The translations under genes were made by a program, and so were the position numbers. Under the pieces are notes generated by a model. The model ran no database searches. It was not told where the DNA came from and worked only from the letters and a program-made list of their open reading frames with translations. This document shows, in pieces, positions 10,322 through 21,888 of a stretch of DNA of 64,000 nucleotides. Every line of letters begins with the position of its first letter. The stretch's first letter is position 1. The stretch is from positions 62,001-126,000 of the forward strand of contig JAGFNK010000045.1 in NCBI GenBank assembly GCA_025769875.1, written 5' to 3'. The DNA comes from Russula earlei. Taxonomy: Eukaryota > Basidiomycota > Agaricomycetes > Russulales > Russulaceae.

Positions 10322-10504
10322 GTTCCGTGTCCTACCTACGGGTCGACGTGATGGCCATGACTGACGCTGCGGCATGCAGGTTTCAAGCAGGGTACGGGCA
10401 GGCCGGGCTCTACTTACCCGCCTCTGTCGCACCGGCGTCCAACCAGGACGCTTTCGTGGTGCCGCAGACCCTCCTTGGCAAATGACGTCGAGACGAGGAT
10501 AATT

Positions 10505-10740
10505 CCCTGTTTGGGTGTCGTGTTGTTGTCCCTTGTGGACAGGCCATTATATTTTTCGACATTTCGATGCGGAGTCCGTGTTCCTCATCCCATATATGAT
10601 ACTCCTTGTTCACATTGCGGCAGCGTGGCAAGAAGATCTAGGCATGTTAAACCCAAGTCCGATGTGCGTATAAAATGAACATCTGCCATTCGGTTGCTGA
10701 GTCCCCTCACCTCATTTGATTTCAACAAGCCAATTTGTTG
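10505..10740 (-). repeat. Inverted copy of the zinc-finger gene's 3' flank (8640-8790)
   Basis: The reverse complement of 10505-10680 matches the plus-strand sequence at 8640-8790 (aacaaggagtatcatata and neighbours). Its end folds back on the next block: the bases around 10702-10729 are an imperfect inverted repeat of 10736-10762. This marks an inversion junction inside the duplicated locus. Confidence 0.7.
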
Positions 10741-11620
10741 AAATTGGATGAGGTGAAGGGGTTCTGGCACTTTTCAGGGCAAATGAAGGGAATGTACCCC
10801 AAGTTATTGAAGAGGGGATCAGGTAAAGGTGCCTCCAAGGATCCAACTAGATATCTTCTTTCTTCTCATTTTCTCATTTTGACAGTCTTTCTGTGAGGAG
10901 GAAACTTGTGGTGGTGCACCACAGACAATTGTCATATATACTGTTCTTGCTGTAGTGTTCTACCTCACTTTGTTTCCTCATTTATATATTAGCAGTTATT
11001 GTGGTCTGAGGTGGCTCTGAATGCACTGTGTATTTTCTTCCATTGAGCACTCCTTGCTGATTACACCTAATACACCACTGGTGTCATGACTAGGAAAGGC
11101 AAAAAATGGGAGGGCAAAGGACATATTGGGACACACAATCAATCAATTTGATATGTATCAGCAACCAAATAGCAGATGTTAATTTTATACATGTTGGAGC
11201 TATAGGGATGATAGCTCAGTCTTGTGTGTAAAAGACTATATTGGTTAGTTATCTAACCTATAGGGATGATAGCTATGTACAGCATTAGCTTTAAAGGAGT
11301 GTAAAGGAATGTGTAGTACTGACCTCAGTCTTGTGTGTAAAAGACTGAGGAGAACGACGCGATAACTAAATTATTCTAATTATTTACATGTACGGTCCGG
11401 ATTGTCCGTTCGCGCGGCACTTAGCGGCTGCACGTCCAACAATACACACATTGGACTTGGCTTTAACATGGATCTTCTTGTCATGCTGCTGCAATGTAAA
11501 CAAGGAGTATCATATATGGGATGAGGAACACGCACTCCACATCCAAACGTCGAAAAAAACATTGGCCTGTCCATGAGGGACACCCAAACGGACATATGAG
11601 CGATTATAAACCCCAAAAAA
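10741..11620 (+). repeat. CpG-stripped copy of the zinc-finger gene's last exon end and 3' flank (8150-8850)
   Basis: It aligns in order with 8150-8850: the gatgaggtgaaggggttct block, the tgcaccac block, the ggtggctctga block and the downstream multi-A block. From about 10696 to 11354 I find no CG dinucleotide, while the parental segment has dozens. The differences are mostly CG to TG or CA, as expected from deamination of methylated cytosine. A private insert at about 11200-11350 carries two direct repeats. Confidence 0.75.
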
Positions 11621-11823
11621 TTTATGTGTTTTTCCTGATGAAGTCATGCCCCCCTGACTACATACCCTGAGTCCCACACTGTCCCCACACCCAGGGATGT
11701 GTGTAAGTGCATTTGCCCTCACCCCCCCCCCAGTCCCTGCACCACTGATCTGTTTTCTCCCGCTATCTAATGATTATTCTCAGTAGTCTAAGTTCGTAGA
11801 CAACTCCGAATAAAGCACTTTCC

Positions 11824-11849
11824 AAAAAAAAAAAAAAAAAAAAAAAAAA
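11824..11849 (+). repeat. A26 tract 10 nt after AATAAA: 3' end of a retroposed sequence
   Basis: AATAAA lies at 11809-11814 and a run of 26 A begins at 11824. This is the layout of a polyadenylated RNA copied back into DNA (non-LTR element or processed copy). The sequence before it (11620-11808) shows no recognisable frame, so the source is unknown. Confidence 0.55.
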
Positions 11850-12282
11850 GAATCGAAGGGATGATGAGTGTGCGACTATCGTAAGTCAGTCGGAGGAGGA
11901 AGAGGTGCTGGTACCAAGTTGTCGGTGGGACATACAACCCGTGAGGGAATTCATGATCAGACGCGGAGGAGAGAGGGATAATAACAGCAGGCAGCAGGAC
12001 GAATGTATCGGAGCGAGTGACAACAAGGCAAGATGGAGGAGTGTGCGCGCATAGGAACGGATCTCAGTCGTGTCAGTCATCCGAAGCATAGAAAAGCGAG
12101 TGCGATCAGCAACGCTCTGCTGGACGCTAGATTTTGCATCGATACATGGATACATGTATCTCTACTCATACACGGACTCAAGAGGAATGAGCCTATAACA
12201 GAAAGGCAGGAATCGATAGCGGCTAGTAGTAGTCCGTGTCGCGTCGTTGCGGTTGTAATCATACACAGACCGGGATGTTTGT

Positions 12283-15200
12283 TTAGTGGATGAAGAAAGT
12301 GTGGAAGACCGCGAGTGCACACGCCGCCCCGACCACTAGGAACCCGACATAGTAACCTGACGGATTTCCCTGTACACTTGCGGTCCATATCTAGAGACCA
12401 ATTTCAGATCATGCGACACATGGAGAGTGCGCACATACATAGCCGCCCAAAAGGGGTCCAAAAAATCGCGCAAGAGATACTATGCTCTGCGCCACGCCAT
12501 TTGCAAAGCCAACGACTGGCGGGGGAGACACTGAAACAGGTATTTAAATGTCCCGCAAGGGTCGCAAAAAGGATCAGAGTGCTCACTGTAATTTAGAAGA
12601 ATCGATACTGATGTGAATGTAAAGGTTGCGCCGCAATATCGCACAGCTCTGGGAAAGTGAAACAGAGGAGTCTACATCAAAGTCAAGACATGTGAAAAAG
12701 GGCCACGCTTACGTGCTGATTGTCAAGGCTGTGTAGGACAGGGACTCGTGAGTAGGGCGATTCAAGGAACGAAACAACACTGACGAATCATTAGGATGAG
12801 GCTGCCACCGCTCCCAGGGCTGGCGAGGACGCGGTATAGCGCGACGGTGAGGTATCCCGGAATGAACAATAGTGTGCCCAAGCGGAACATGGCCAGGTGA
12901 GAAAATCGTCCTCTGGGTGGTCTAAAACCAACTTCGTCAGATGCGATGAGGGAGCGGGGCAAAGTGGCGACTCACCCTATGTTGCTAAAAAGACATTTCG
13001 AGTTAGAGGGCGAGTGCAGGTAGTTGAACAGACGTACGGATAAAGATAGAATTGGAACGCAATTTGCGCAAGGCACATCAACGCAGCTATCTTACGATCA
13101 GTAAAATGAGGGATGAGCATACAAATGAACCCACTGAGCTGCGCAAAGTCTCCAGCGCTAAGACCCAGACCCCCTGAATCGAACTTCCTGTGTATCCTGT
13201 TCAGCGCTACGCCTGTCGTACAACGAAAAATCGCTCACCCTACGACGTAGGTCAAGAACACCATGTCATGCGTGGTAGTATGCAGGGCAAGCCATCCGTA
13301 CTGGAAAATGATAGCCATGGGCAGCTGGCTCATTAAACTTGGCTGCATTCCTTCGGCACTCGGCACGGCTACTACGCTTTCTTGCAGTTGAGAAGGGTCG
13401 GCTGCATTCAGAACCCTCTGCGCCTCAGCGACAGCGGGCGGTGTCTTCACGCCTGAATGGGCGAAGATTGCAGGTACAGTATTAGAGAAACGACGAGGAG
13501 GGAAGCCCGCCTCCGTTGATTGTCCGGTGGCACCGTACTGCTGCGATGGGCGACGCCGCTGTGGAGACTGGGATATGTGGTGCTGCGGGGTTGAGGGGCG
13601 TCGGAACGGTGATGCATGACGCATATTTGGGATGGAAGGTGCAACGGTGCCTGCAACACGCTTTCCCCTCTCTGTGGGGGTATCCTCAGCACCGGGAGGA
13701 TTGTCGTTCTGGTCATCACCATCCAAGTCAAATACACTTTCAAACTGCCCCTCCATATCTGCATCGTCGTTCTCGAATACCTCCTCGTTGTCAACATTCA
13801 TCGCTGCGGCAACCCATAAGTCCGCAATGTTAGTGACCGCATTTTCGTTCGCCAATAGCAGGCGCTGCGCAAAACTCGGTTCGCCATCCACTCCAAAACT
13901 TCGTGGGCCACCATCTCCGGTGATAGCAGTCATGTTGCTCGCTCGGCGACGGAAGTTACCATGGCTACCCCGTAGATACGACACGCCCGACATATTGCTC
14001 CCCAGTCGCGAGCGGAAGCTGAGGGCTCTCCCACCACTGCCATAACCATACGCATGTCCATCTGCGCGACTAGTGCGTGGTATGGGACGAATGGCAGGAG
14101 ACTGAGACAGTGGGACGGCTGGAGAAGACGATAGATCCGGCACTCTGCTGGCAAAGACGCCTGAAAATGTGCGTGATGCTTTGCGGAGGCCCTCGTACAA
14201 ACTCGCTTTACGTGGGACTGTGGCTACTGGAGTAGACGGGAGTGATTCCTCTTCTGGAATGGTCGGGTGCACGGCATCGGTGATCTTCTCGGGCGGTAAG
14301 CGGATGGCGCCCTCGCGTGGGCCACCGTCTGGGCCAAGGAAGAGAGAGAGGATAGAACCTGATGGTGGTGTGGATATGCAAACATGTTAGGAACGCGAGT
14401 GCTAACGGTAACACACCAGTCAAGGTGACGGAGGCCGCGATACAGGTGGGGAGAAGGTAAGGGTATTTAACAAATAGAGGGAGTTTCTCAAAAACATTGG
14501 GCCATTTCTTTGAGGGAGATTCGACTGTTTTAGACAGTAGCAGTCAGTGCATGACGGAAAAAATGAAAGATCAGAGAGGTAAAACTGACAAGCTCCACCA
14601 ACAATAGCTCCAGCAACACCACCGAGACCCCAGCAAAAACCAAGGATAGCATATGCCCTTCCCTCGTTGCTCGGATCGGAAATAACTGTCACACACCCAC
14701 GGGCAACCCCAACTGCACCGGCGAAGACGCCATGCATCAAGCGAATGACGATGGCTTGCTTCAAGGATGTCGATGTACCAAATAGAGCACAGGTGACAGA
14801 GCTTCCGAGGAGAGAAACAAAGAGCACGAGCCGTTGACCGTGTTTGTCTGCGATGGTGGCCCAGAGGAGCGATGTAAGGAATTGGGTGAAGAAGAATGCG
14901 GCGACAAGAAGACCGGAGGCAAACCCGACATCAGATCCTTCAGGAATCTCGGGAAAGCCTTGGACCATAAATATTAGAAATGGCATGGAGACGTTGGCGG
15001 TGAGAAATTCGCCCAGGAGGGTGATGGAGAGGACAATCATAGATAGCTTGGGAAGTGGCGTCGCATAGGTGTCACTTGGTTTCTGTAACGCACTGGGTAT
15101 CAAAGGCAGCTCTTCCGGGGCAGGAGGGGGAGCGGGTGTGGACAACGGTGACGCATCTCGGTCTGGGAGCGAACGACGTTTGGATAAGATGCTGGGATGA

Positions 15201-15325
15201 CGGGAGAGGATGTATCGAAGCGGGGAGATGCTGGGCGACCCGTTGTCATTTTCACTTTGATCACCTGGGCCGAATACCCTTGTTGGTGATCGTCTGTGCT
15301 CTGTCCGCGAGCCAGAGCGAGACAT
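12283..15325 (-). CDS. Major facilitator superfamily transporter, 829 aa, 11 exons
   Basis: Exons on the minus strand, from the start: 15325-14590, 14524-14417, 14358-13239, 13187-13135, 13086-13038, 12984-12976, 12921-12785, 12728-12713, 12648-12587, 12530-12439, 12390-12283. All introns are 48-65 nt with GT..AG ends, and all phases agree. The protein has an Arg/Ser-rich cytosolic N-terminus (about 90 residues), a first half of membrane segments with the MFS motif ADKHGQR, a very long Ser/Arg-rich central loop in the 1.1 kb exon, and a second half including QFYLYPNIGPPRGRF and SPPVVGFANGVAQS. It resembles the fungal YCR023C-like transporter group; the substrate is unknown. Notable are a 9-nt exon (12976-12984) and a 16-nt exon (12713-12728). 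It is head to head with the formyltransferase gene, and the start codons are 90 bp apart. Confidence 0.9.
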
Positions 15326-15415
15326 CGGTCGAGGTCAGTTGAAAGGGATGGTTGATAGTGGCCGTGGGCATGGAGAGTATAAATATGGCCACGGTCACGC
15401 TCTCACACCCACCAA
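15326..15415. promoter_or_regulatory. 90-bp bidirectional promoter between the MFS gene and the formyltransferase gene
   Basis: The two start codons (15325 minus, 15416 plus) face apart with only 90 bp between them. A TATA-like tataaatat lies at 15378-15386, about 30 bp before the plus-strand start. Any 5' leader must be very short or overlap the neighbour's leader. Confidence 0.6.
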
Positions 15416-16725
15416 ATGGTTCCAGTCCGTTCTCTAGCAAGGCAATACCACAACCTACGACGATTCGACATACTCTACTTTGGACGTGATGAGTTCTCAT
15501 GTCAAGTGTTCGAAAAGCTTTACAGTGCCACAGGTCAGACATGCTGTCTTTGCGCTGTCGCACTTGACTGGTCAGCGTCGTAGATGTATGGCAGAGCCTT
15601 CTTATCGCGACTCAGCCAGATCAAATGATCGGTAGGAAACGGAATGTCCTTTCTGTTTGTCAGTCCCTCTGCCCATTCAGCTTCTGCTCTTAATCAAGCT
15701 CGTTGCAAGCTCCGTTAAAGACGCTCGGCAACGATCTCAATGTCCCTGTGACCACCATTCCGCATGTCAGGTCAGAGCTCGAGGCGTGGAAGGTGCACGC
15801 ACTTCCTTTATTTGCTCCTCAAAGTAATCCGCTAACACCGCCCAGCCTCCCTCACCTTTTTATCCCCTGGCTGGCGAGCCACCCTTCAATCACCTCCTTC
15901 TGACCGCATCTTTCGGGCGCATCCTTCCGTCCAGCCTTCTGTCACTGTTTAGACTGGCGCACACCCTCAATGTACACCCATCCGCTCTACCAGCCTACCG
16001 TGGACCTGCGCCCATCCAACGGGCCATCCTAAATGGCGAACGTGACACCGCGGTCTGCGTCATTGAGATGAAACGTCGAGGTGGCATTGACGCGGGCGAT
16101 GTTCTCGGGCGTGTTCCCATCGTACGAGCCCTCAGGTTTCTTTCGTTTGATGTTCTCAAACGCAGCCCTGTAGTCCATCCCACCCGGCACTGGATACAGC
16201 CCTCTCCGTGATACCCTCGCTCAGAAGGGTGGGGATCTCCTCGTTTCCGTTCTCCGCTCCGTCCTGAGTGGCACAGAAACGCGTGTTCCTCAGAGCTCTG
16301 TGACGCCCGCCACTCCACGCGCACCATTCATCACCCCAGTGGATTCGCAACCCGACTTTGCACGAGAAACTGCGGAAGACGTAGTTCGACGTCACCTTGC
16401 ACTTTCCCACCACAAACCGTTAACGACCTATCTGCCTGCCTCGACGCGGACGGTACAGATACATGACCCATCCGTTTTCCCATACAGCACTGTGGGCGTG
16501 CGGACTGTGGTCGGCAGCCGGCCAGGTTCCGCGGCATATCACAAACCGCTGAGGTCAGTCCTCGTGCGCTGCGCCCAGGAGTCGGTTCTGCGCGTGCCGA
16601 CGCTCAAGTCTGAGTTCCGGTCGTTGATGCCGGCAAAGTCGTGGTGGGACGGCATTCAACCGAATTGGAAGGATTCACACGGCTGTATTTTGTTCACAAA
16701 TCCACCAGCCGATCATTGTGTTTAG
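15416..16725 (+). CDS. FMT1: Methionyl-tRNA formyltransferase, mitochondrial, 367 aa
   Basis: The enzyme formylates Met-tRNA for mitochondrial translation starts, using 10-formyl-tetrahydrofolate. Exons are 15416-15533, 15584-15658, 15710-15792, 15846-16121 and 16174-16725, with introns of 50-53 nt and matching phases. Family blocks in order are: FDILYFGRDEFSC near the start (nucleotide-like fold), PLKTLGNDLNVPV, LLLTASFGRILP, then the catalytic block LNVHPSALPAYRGPAPIQ with the Asn and His, and GIDAGDVLG with the catalytic Asp. The C-terminal domain includes RAPFIT and a conserved WWDGI near the end. The short basic N-terminus fits a mitochondrial signal. It shares its promoter region with the transporter gene on the other strand. 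Confidence 0.9.
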
Positions 16726-17239
16726 AGTGAGGGACTCTCTCTCTCGAGTTCCGCATTGCCTGACTCACAGATGAGCCTACCATACCTTCTGCCCGACGGG
16801 AGTCGGTAGGCGATGGATGGTGACTGGCCAAGGATTCGAAATACCTGGCTACATGGCCCCAGACCACTCGTCAAGGAAAGTGTTCCCGGCGGTAGTAATG
16901 TTCGAATCAAGTTGCTTCGAGTCTGGCCGTTAACCTGGCTTACCATATTTTATACCTGAGCTACCTCGTCATTCGAATGCATATCACGTCATAGCCAGCT
17001 ACCTCGTAAGTCTCGCCTCATTCTGTCTGACCGTGACCAATATCGAGCTCCAATGGGTGACTCCAAGGCGGCGGTTACAGTGATGCTTACGTCTCCTGAT
17101 CCCCCGTCGCCTTCTCTGTATTATCAGATGTTAAGGATGAATATCAGTCCTCCACACTTTCTTTTGCTTTGCTGCGCTGGGCAAGGCATTGCGACTGATG
17201 AACCGGCCGCTTTTTTTGTTTTTTGATTGTGCAGTCCCA

Positions 17240-17822
17240 ATCTTACCCGCGCAATGCTTTTGATGACTACGCCGGCAGCGCTGTCACGATGATCCCCCAG
17301 CCTCGGTACGTCACCCTGGTCGAACTCTCAGAATGACTCCGGAAATTGGCACAACATAAACCGTTCCCGACTGACCTCTGTATCCTCCACAATCCGTCTC
17401 GTCTTTGTACAGGCCTTTTTACCCTGTCGCGAGCTTTTCGGGCCCGTCTTTCGAAACTGAGGACACCCACCAATACAAACGATTACTCTCATGTTGTCAG
17501 AAACTGGTCACCACCAGCCTGGATACTCTTATTTCATCCGTCTCACCTCCCGCTCCATGGGTCATTCATCCGAGTGAAGCGGTTACGGCAAAAGGGGTGA
17601 AACATCGGCTGGAACAGGTGAATACTCCATTCATGATAGATAGCGCGTAAGTGCGGATCTGTTCTCAGCCTGTTGGCATGCCCGTCGAGGTACTATAAGA
17701 AGCGAGTGGATCAAAAATAACGCCCTCATAGAAAACTCCATAATGGATGCAGTACGGCATGCATCCCATCCAGATCCCATCCAGCTTCCAAGCAGATTTC
17801 CACCGCATCATTTCGCGCTCTC
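17240..17822 (+). CDS. Hypothetical gene fragment, several exons, unrecognised
   Basis: Three plausible coding blocks can be spliced in one frame: from about 17234 (after a tgcag acceptor) to a gtacgt donor at 17306; 17412-17648 after a gtacag acceptor, ending at a gtaagt donor; and from 17699 to a TGA near 17822. The joined product contains SQSYPRNAFDDYAGS, PFYPVASFSGP and SEWIKNNALIENSIMD. The first exon is unclear; a candidate start is the ATG at 17053. I recognise no family. Composition and splice signals make coding plausible but not certain, and a decayed gene is possible. Confidence 0.35.
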
Positions 17823-18029
17823 GTGAGGTAAGACTCATGGATGGGTGCGACCCCATGTTTCTCGGGAAGAGCACTGCAGATGATGGAACAGCGTTCGCGA
17901 CTGTGTGAGCACGGGAAGAATATGAAAAGAGCCATGATAAATATAATGCCCCAACGGGATACCCAAGAAAGAAGTAGAAAGAAAGAAAGAAAAGGCATGC
18001 CGGGTCTGCGGTCTGCAGCAATGCCTTTT

Positions 18030-20330
18030 TAAACCGATGTTAAAACCGTCACCTCGCGTGAGGGCAGTCTCACTTGACCTGGGGATGCGATGTACAGTGC
18101 TGCCATCCCAAAAACTGTGCAGGGTTTGTGTGACCCTGCTGCACCAAGCGCCGCGCTCCCATGTTGTAGACAGAGCCTTTCACGGTTACTTTTAGCCCCA
18201 GGCTGAGCGCAATTGCTCGCGCATAGATGCCCAGCACATTCCAGGAGCTCGGCAGGTTCGGCACAGCCGCTACTGAAGAGGCCGCACAAGAAAGAACTAG
18301 CGGAGGCAACCACACCAGTGGCGATGGAACAAACACATGACGGCCATATCGAGCCGATATAAGGACACGTCGCAGCGCGTTTATGGCCAACTGTACAAGG
18401 TTATTGGCCCCGTCAGACGCTGTATTGCATGTACTGGCCGTATGAGATCGACTTGGCGCGCCTTGAGAGAGCGTCCTGGAATATATACCAAAGGAAAAGG
18501 CTCATAGGTGGGTTGTGCTTGTGATCGACAAGTGCGATCTTATGCCAGATCGGGTTATGGTACGCCGTCATGCTCCCTGTCACGCATTGCGAGATGCTAA
18601 GATGCGGAACGCGGTACAGTATATTCAGCACCTCATGCCGCGATGCCCGACAATTGCGTTTCATGCCTTGCCAAACCATTCAAGTTCGTTCAGTAAGGGT
18701 TCGCTCATTGAGCTGCCGCGTCGGTTCTCGCAGCCACATTCAGATGAGAAGTAAATTTTGGTCGCATTCATCGGAGACCCAACTGAAGTGTAAGGGAAGA
18801 GCAGCGTCATCAATACGTTAAAGAGTGGCAAGGTGTGCCGAGCCGCACCCGCGCCAGGAGAAGAAAGGTTGGTACTTCAGCTCGTTATCCTGACTATATG
18901 CTCCATGAAACGAGGCGGTTCCTGGGGAGCGGATGGTTTCCTCGATGAGTTCGCGCGCGAAAGGTCGGCTAGTCAACGGCCGCGAGCCAGATATCGAGAG
19001 TGCAGCTAAAATTTTCTGAGCGACTGGGGGCGTGGGGGCGTACCGTACTTTGTTGCGCCACCAGAGCGCGCCTAGAGCTCAACGAATGCAAGGCTAAGGT
19101 GCGCGCCCGGCTTGGGGAATACGTTGGCTGGTAAGGATGTGCGGTCGTTAGAATGGATTGATCTAGAAGGCGAAAGCACGGGTGGGCATGATGAGGAAGA
19201 AGTCGACGATGAACTTGATATCCAAGGTTTCTGGCATGGCCAAAGAGCAGAGCGTCAATCCCCTTCCTCTACCCATGAAATTGACAAGCTCATCTCCACC
19301 CTCCTGACTCTCGCCAGGGACAACTTGCGTGCTATGTTCTTCCGGACGATAGCGAGATGATCTTGACAGACAAGCCAATCCCAATCCCTCCTATACAAGC
19401 CCCCTACCTATCGTTCAGTTTTCGAACGGGAGATCGCCAGAATTGTAGCGAAAGCTCAGCGTTAATGAGTGATGACTGTTCTAAAGCTAAGGGTATGAGC
19501 CACGTGAACGCATGACTAACACGTCACGTGCTGCTACAACCTCCACCATGTTCAGAACCTTTTCCATGATGTTCACCTGCTCGAGTCTAGGCACGTCAAA
19601 TACCTCTGCGACGCTCAGTTGCGCATCATCGCTGAATTCGGGTACCCCCGAGTGTACGGGAGACAAACGAACTGGTGGCCAAAGCGTCGGTCGCCATCTC
19701 AGCCTCTTGTTGCCACTGGGCTGGGGCCGGAACGTCGCACGTGTTATCTGGGGAGATGGACCCACGCGATACCAGGTTACACTTCGAGAGATTGGCAGGC
19801 TTCCAGGGGGATGGGATGCCTTATTGGACATTGGACACTTCTCCCTCCTTTTTGACAGCCACTCTCCGAATCAAGATCATGGCCGTTGGTGCCGACTGCT
19901 GGGGCTGATCACGAACGGTCACAGGGCTGCGAGAGGACATATCCGTTTGCATTGCATTAATCGATCGAATCAATCGAGACCTGAATTTATCACCACCACC
20001 ACTATATGGACATCGACATCGATTCTATTCGGTCGTTGCGCGCAATTGCATGAATGGTCGAAAGAAGCAGAAGCAGTGCCATCCACATCCACGAGCCAGT
20101 GGCCATCGAGCTCGTCGGTGATCATTCGCTGGACCGACGACCGACGACCGACAGGATCGATGGATGTGTTTTACGTTACTGACATTATAAGTACATGCGA
20201 TTCGTCGATTCGTCTTCCCGTCGATCAACACCAACTTGTATCCTACAATGGCCACTCTGGCCTGCAAGGTGATGTAAAAGAAAGAAAGAAAAACCCTTTT
20301 TTAGCCTGAAGGGAAAAAATGAATTGCCAA
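18030..20330. other. Gene-poor stretch; no supportable gene
   Basis: Several frames of 80-265 codons exist, for example minus 18070-18390 with a hydrophobic N-terminal half, plus 19112-19360, and plus 19512-20309, but none shows a domain or consistent splice signals. A minus-strand stretch near 19540-19640 contains VAEVFDVPRL, which faintly recalls fungal glycosyltransferase-like proteins and may be a relic. Confidence 0.4.
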
Positions 20331-20334
20331 ACAA

Positions 20335-21454
20335 CTAATCCAATCCCTGCTTCAACTTCTCGCCCTCTTCCACCTTCTCCTTGTTCCTGCTCGCCTTCCC
20401 GAGGAGCACCTTCATTTCACCCTTGACCTTGTTCATCACGCTCGCCTTTTTGTGATTGCTCGCGTCCGAATCGCTGCTGGACCTTCCTTTCCGTTGCGTG
20501 GGAACGCCCGCCGCCCCGGTGCCCAAGCGCTCTTCTGCGGAGCGATAGCTTTCGCGCTTGCGCTCAAAACCTTTCTTCTCTTCTGCCGCGGCCACCTCCT
20601 CTTTGAACTTGGAGTCTGCCGGAATGTCCTGTAAATTCTCGCTAAGGCTCGCGCTCCGATCGTCAGCCCAGGATCGCTCACCTCGGCGTCCGCCCCTTCA
20701 AAGACCTCTTTCGATTCTCGCCGTACTCGCGAGGGGTCGTCTCGGTCGTCAGCGTTACGATGGACTTGAGTCCCCAGATCCACGATTCCCGGCGCATCGA
20801 CCGCGGCCCCTTGCGGGCGCGGGCGCTCGTCCGGGAGTTTCGCGACAGAGGTCTCGCTGCTAGAACTCGGTAGTGGAAGATCAACGCCGCCATGACGCTC
20901 CCCCGGTCGGACTCCCTCCGTCTCTTGCGAGGGTAGGGATGGGGCGGCTACCCCGGTTGCCAGCGGGTGAACGGACGGACCGGGCTGGCCCGCAGACTCG
21001 AAGCGCTCGTCGGGAAGCTTCGCGACCGAGGTTTCGCTGATGGAGCCAGGGAGGGGGCCGACGCCGTCATGATGTTCCCCCGGCATGACACCTTCCTTTT
21101 CTGTAGATGGCAGCGAGAACGCCTTTGCGCCTGCTAAATAAAGGGCATCGTCGGCCCGGTTGGGAATATAGACTTGCTCTTTTGGGAGGGAAGTGACGTA
21201 CACAAGTAGCTGGCGACCCCGGGAGGAAGGTAAGATCGTGCGCGACTCGTCTGGGAGGATTTCTGCCTTGGAGCGGGCCGAGATTCGACAGCAAAGGAAG
21301 CGCTGTCCTCACGTGGGAAGGCGCCGGGAATGTCGAGACCAGGGGTGCTTGGAAGCGAGGGGGGCGCCTGGGGCTGAAGCCTTGGGGCCGGCGGAAGAGT
21401 GTTATTGAGTGGAGGAGAGTCAAGGGGAAGGGGAGAATCGACTAGGGAGGCCAT
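20335..21454 (-). CDS. Low-complexity basidiomycete protein with internal repeat, 332 aa
   Basis: Exons are 21454-21202, 21133-20682 and 20628-20335, with introns of 68 and 53 nt in agreeing phase. The N-terminus is Pro/Ser/Leu-rich. After YLPPGVASYL come two diverged copies of a unit of about 50 residues (PGE-H-GGV then SETSVAKLPDER). The C-terminus is highly charged and ends in the block MNKVKGEMKVLLGKASRNKE, which recurs at the end of many Agaricomycete hypothetical proteins. No enzyme motif, signal peptide or membrane segment is seen. Function is unknown; the charged C-terminus could form helices. The start was chosen as the first Met in frame with exon 1 that opens the conserved Pro/Leu region. 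Confidence 0.65.
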
Positions 21455-21888
21455 GACATGGAATTCATGGCCCCTAAACGCTCTCGCTATTTGAGGGTTT
21501 CGATGCAAGCTTGGATCCGCAAAATACGTCATATTTGAACAACTCCTCCATCGCTCCACTTTGGTTCCGTCATCCCTCTCATCTCTCGTGACAAGTGAAT
21601 ATTCGAATATTTTCCTATTATGGCTGATGCATGTTCTACTGCGGTGGGACAATACACAACTGACTACAACTCGATTGGTATTGCTCAAATGGAAGAGGCT
21701 GGAGCACCGATAAACCGTCGAGAGGAGCAAGATACACATTATTGTCCAATGACAAACTTAGGTGGCGATTCGACTGTAGCGCGTCGTGAAACAGAGCGCA
21801 TTCTTGGGGCTGACGTTCGTACGAAATGGAACTCATGGCTTGCTGTCCATGGCTACTCGACTCCATCTTGAATAACGTATCAGTCATG

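Larger units (their letters stand above)
9938..10498 (+). pseudogene. Truncated duplicate of the zinc-finger gene (exon 3, intron, start of exon 4)
   Basis: It matches 6880-7395 of the intact gene base for base over long stretches, including the intron acceptor, the NHTS and TCWQVPV coding segments and the start of exon 4. The sequence just before the exon-3 donor is replaced by two tandem hairpins (10213-10321). The reading frame then closes at a TGA near 10485. The zinc-finger part is missing here, so this copy cannot make the protein. Confidence 0.75.

Noticed and set aside
16740..16960. Possible tRNA gene suggested by ttcgaat-like boxes
   Set aside because: No complete A box or cloverleaf could be paired around either TTCGA site.
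19512..20309. 265-codon plus-strand frame as a gene
   Set aside because: No family motif, odd composition, and a competing minus-strand frame with a faint VFDVPRL-like relic in its first part.
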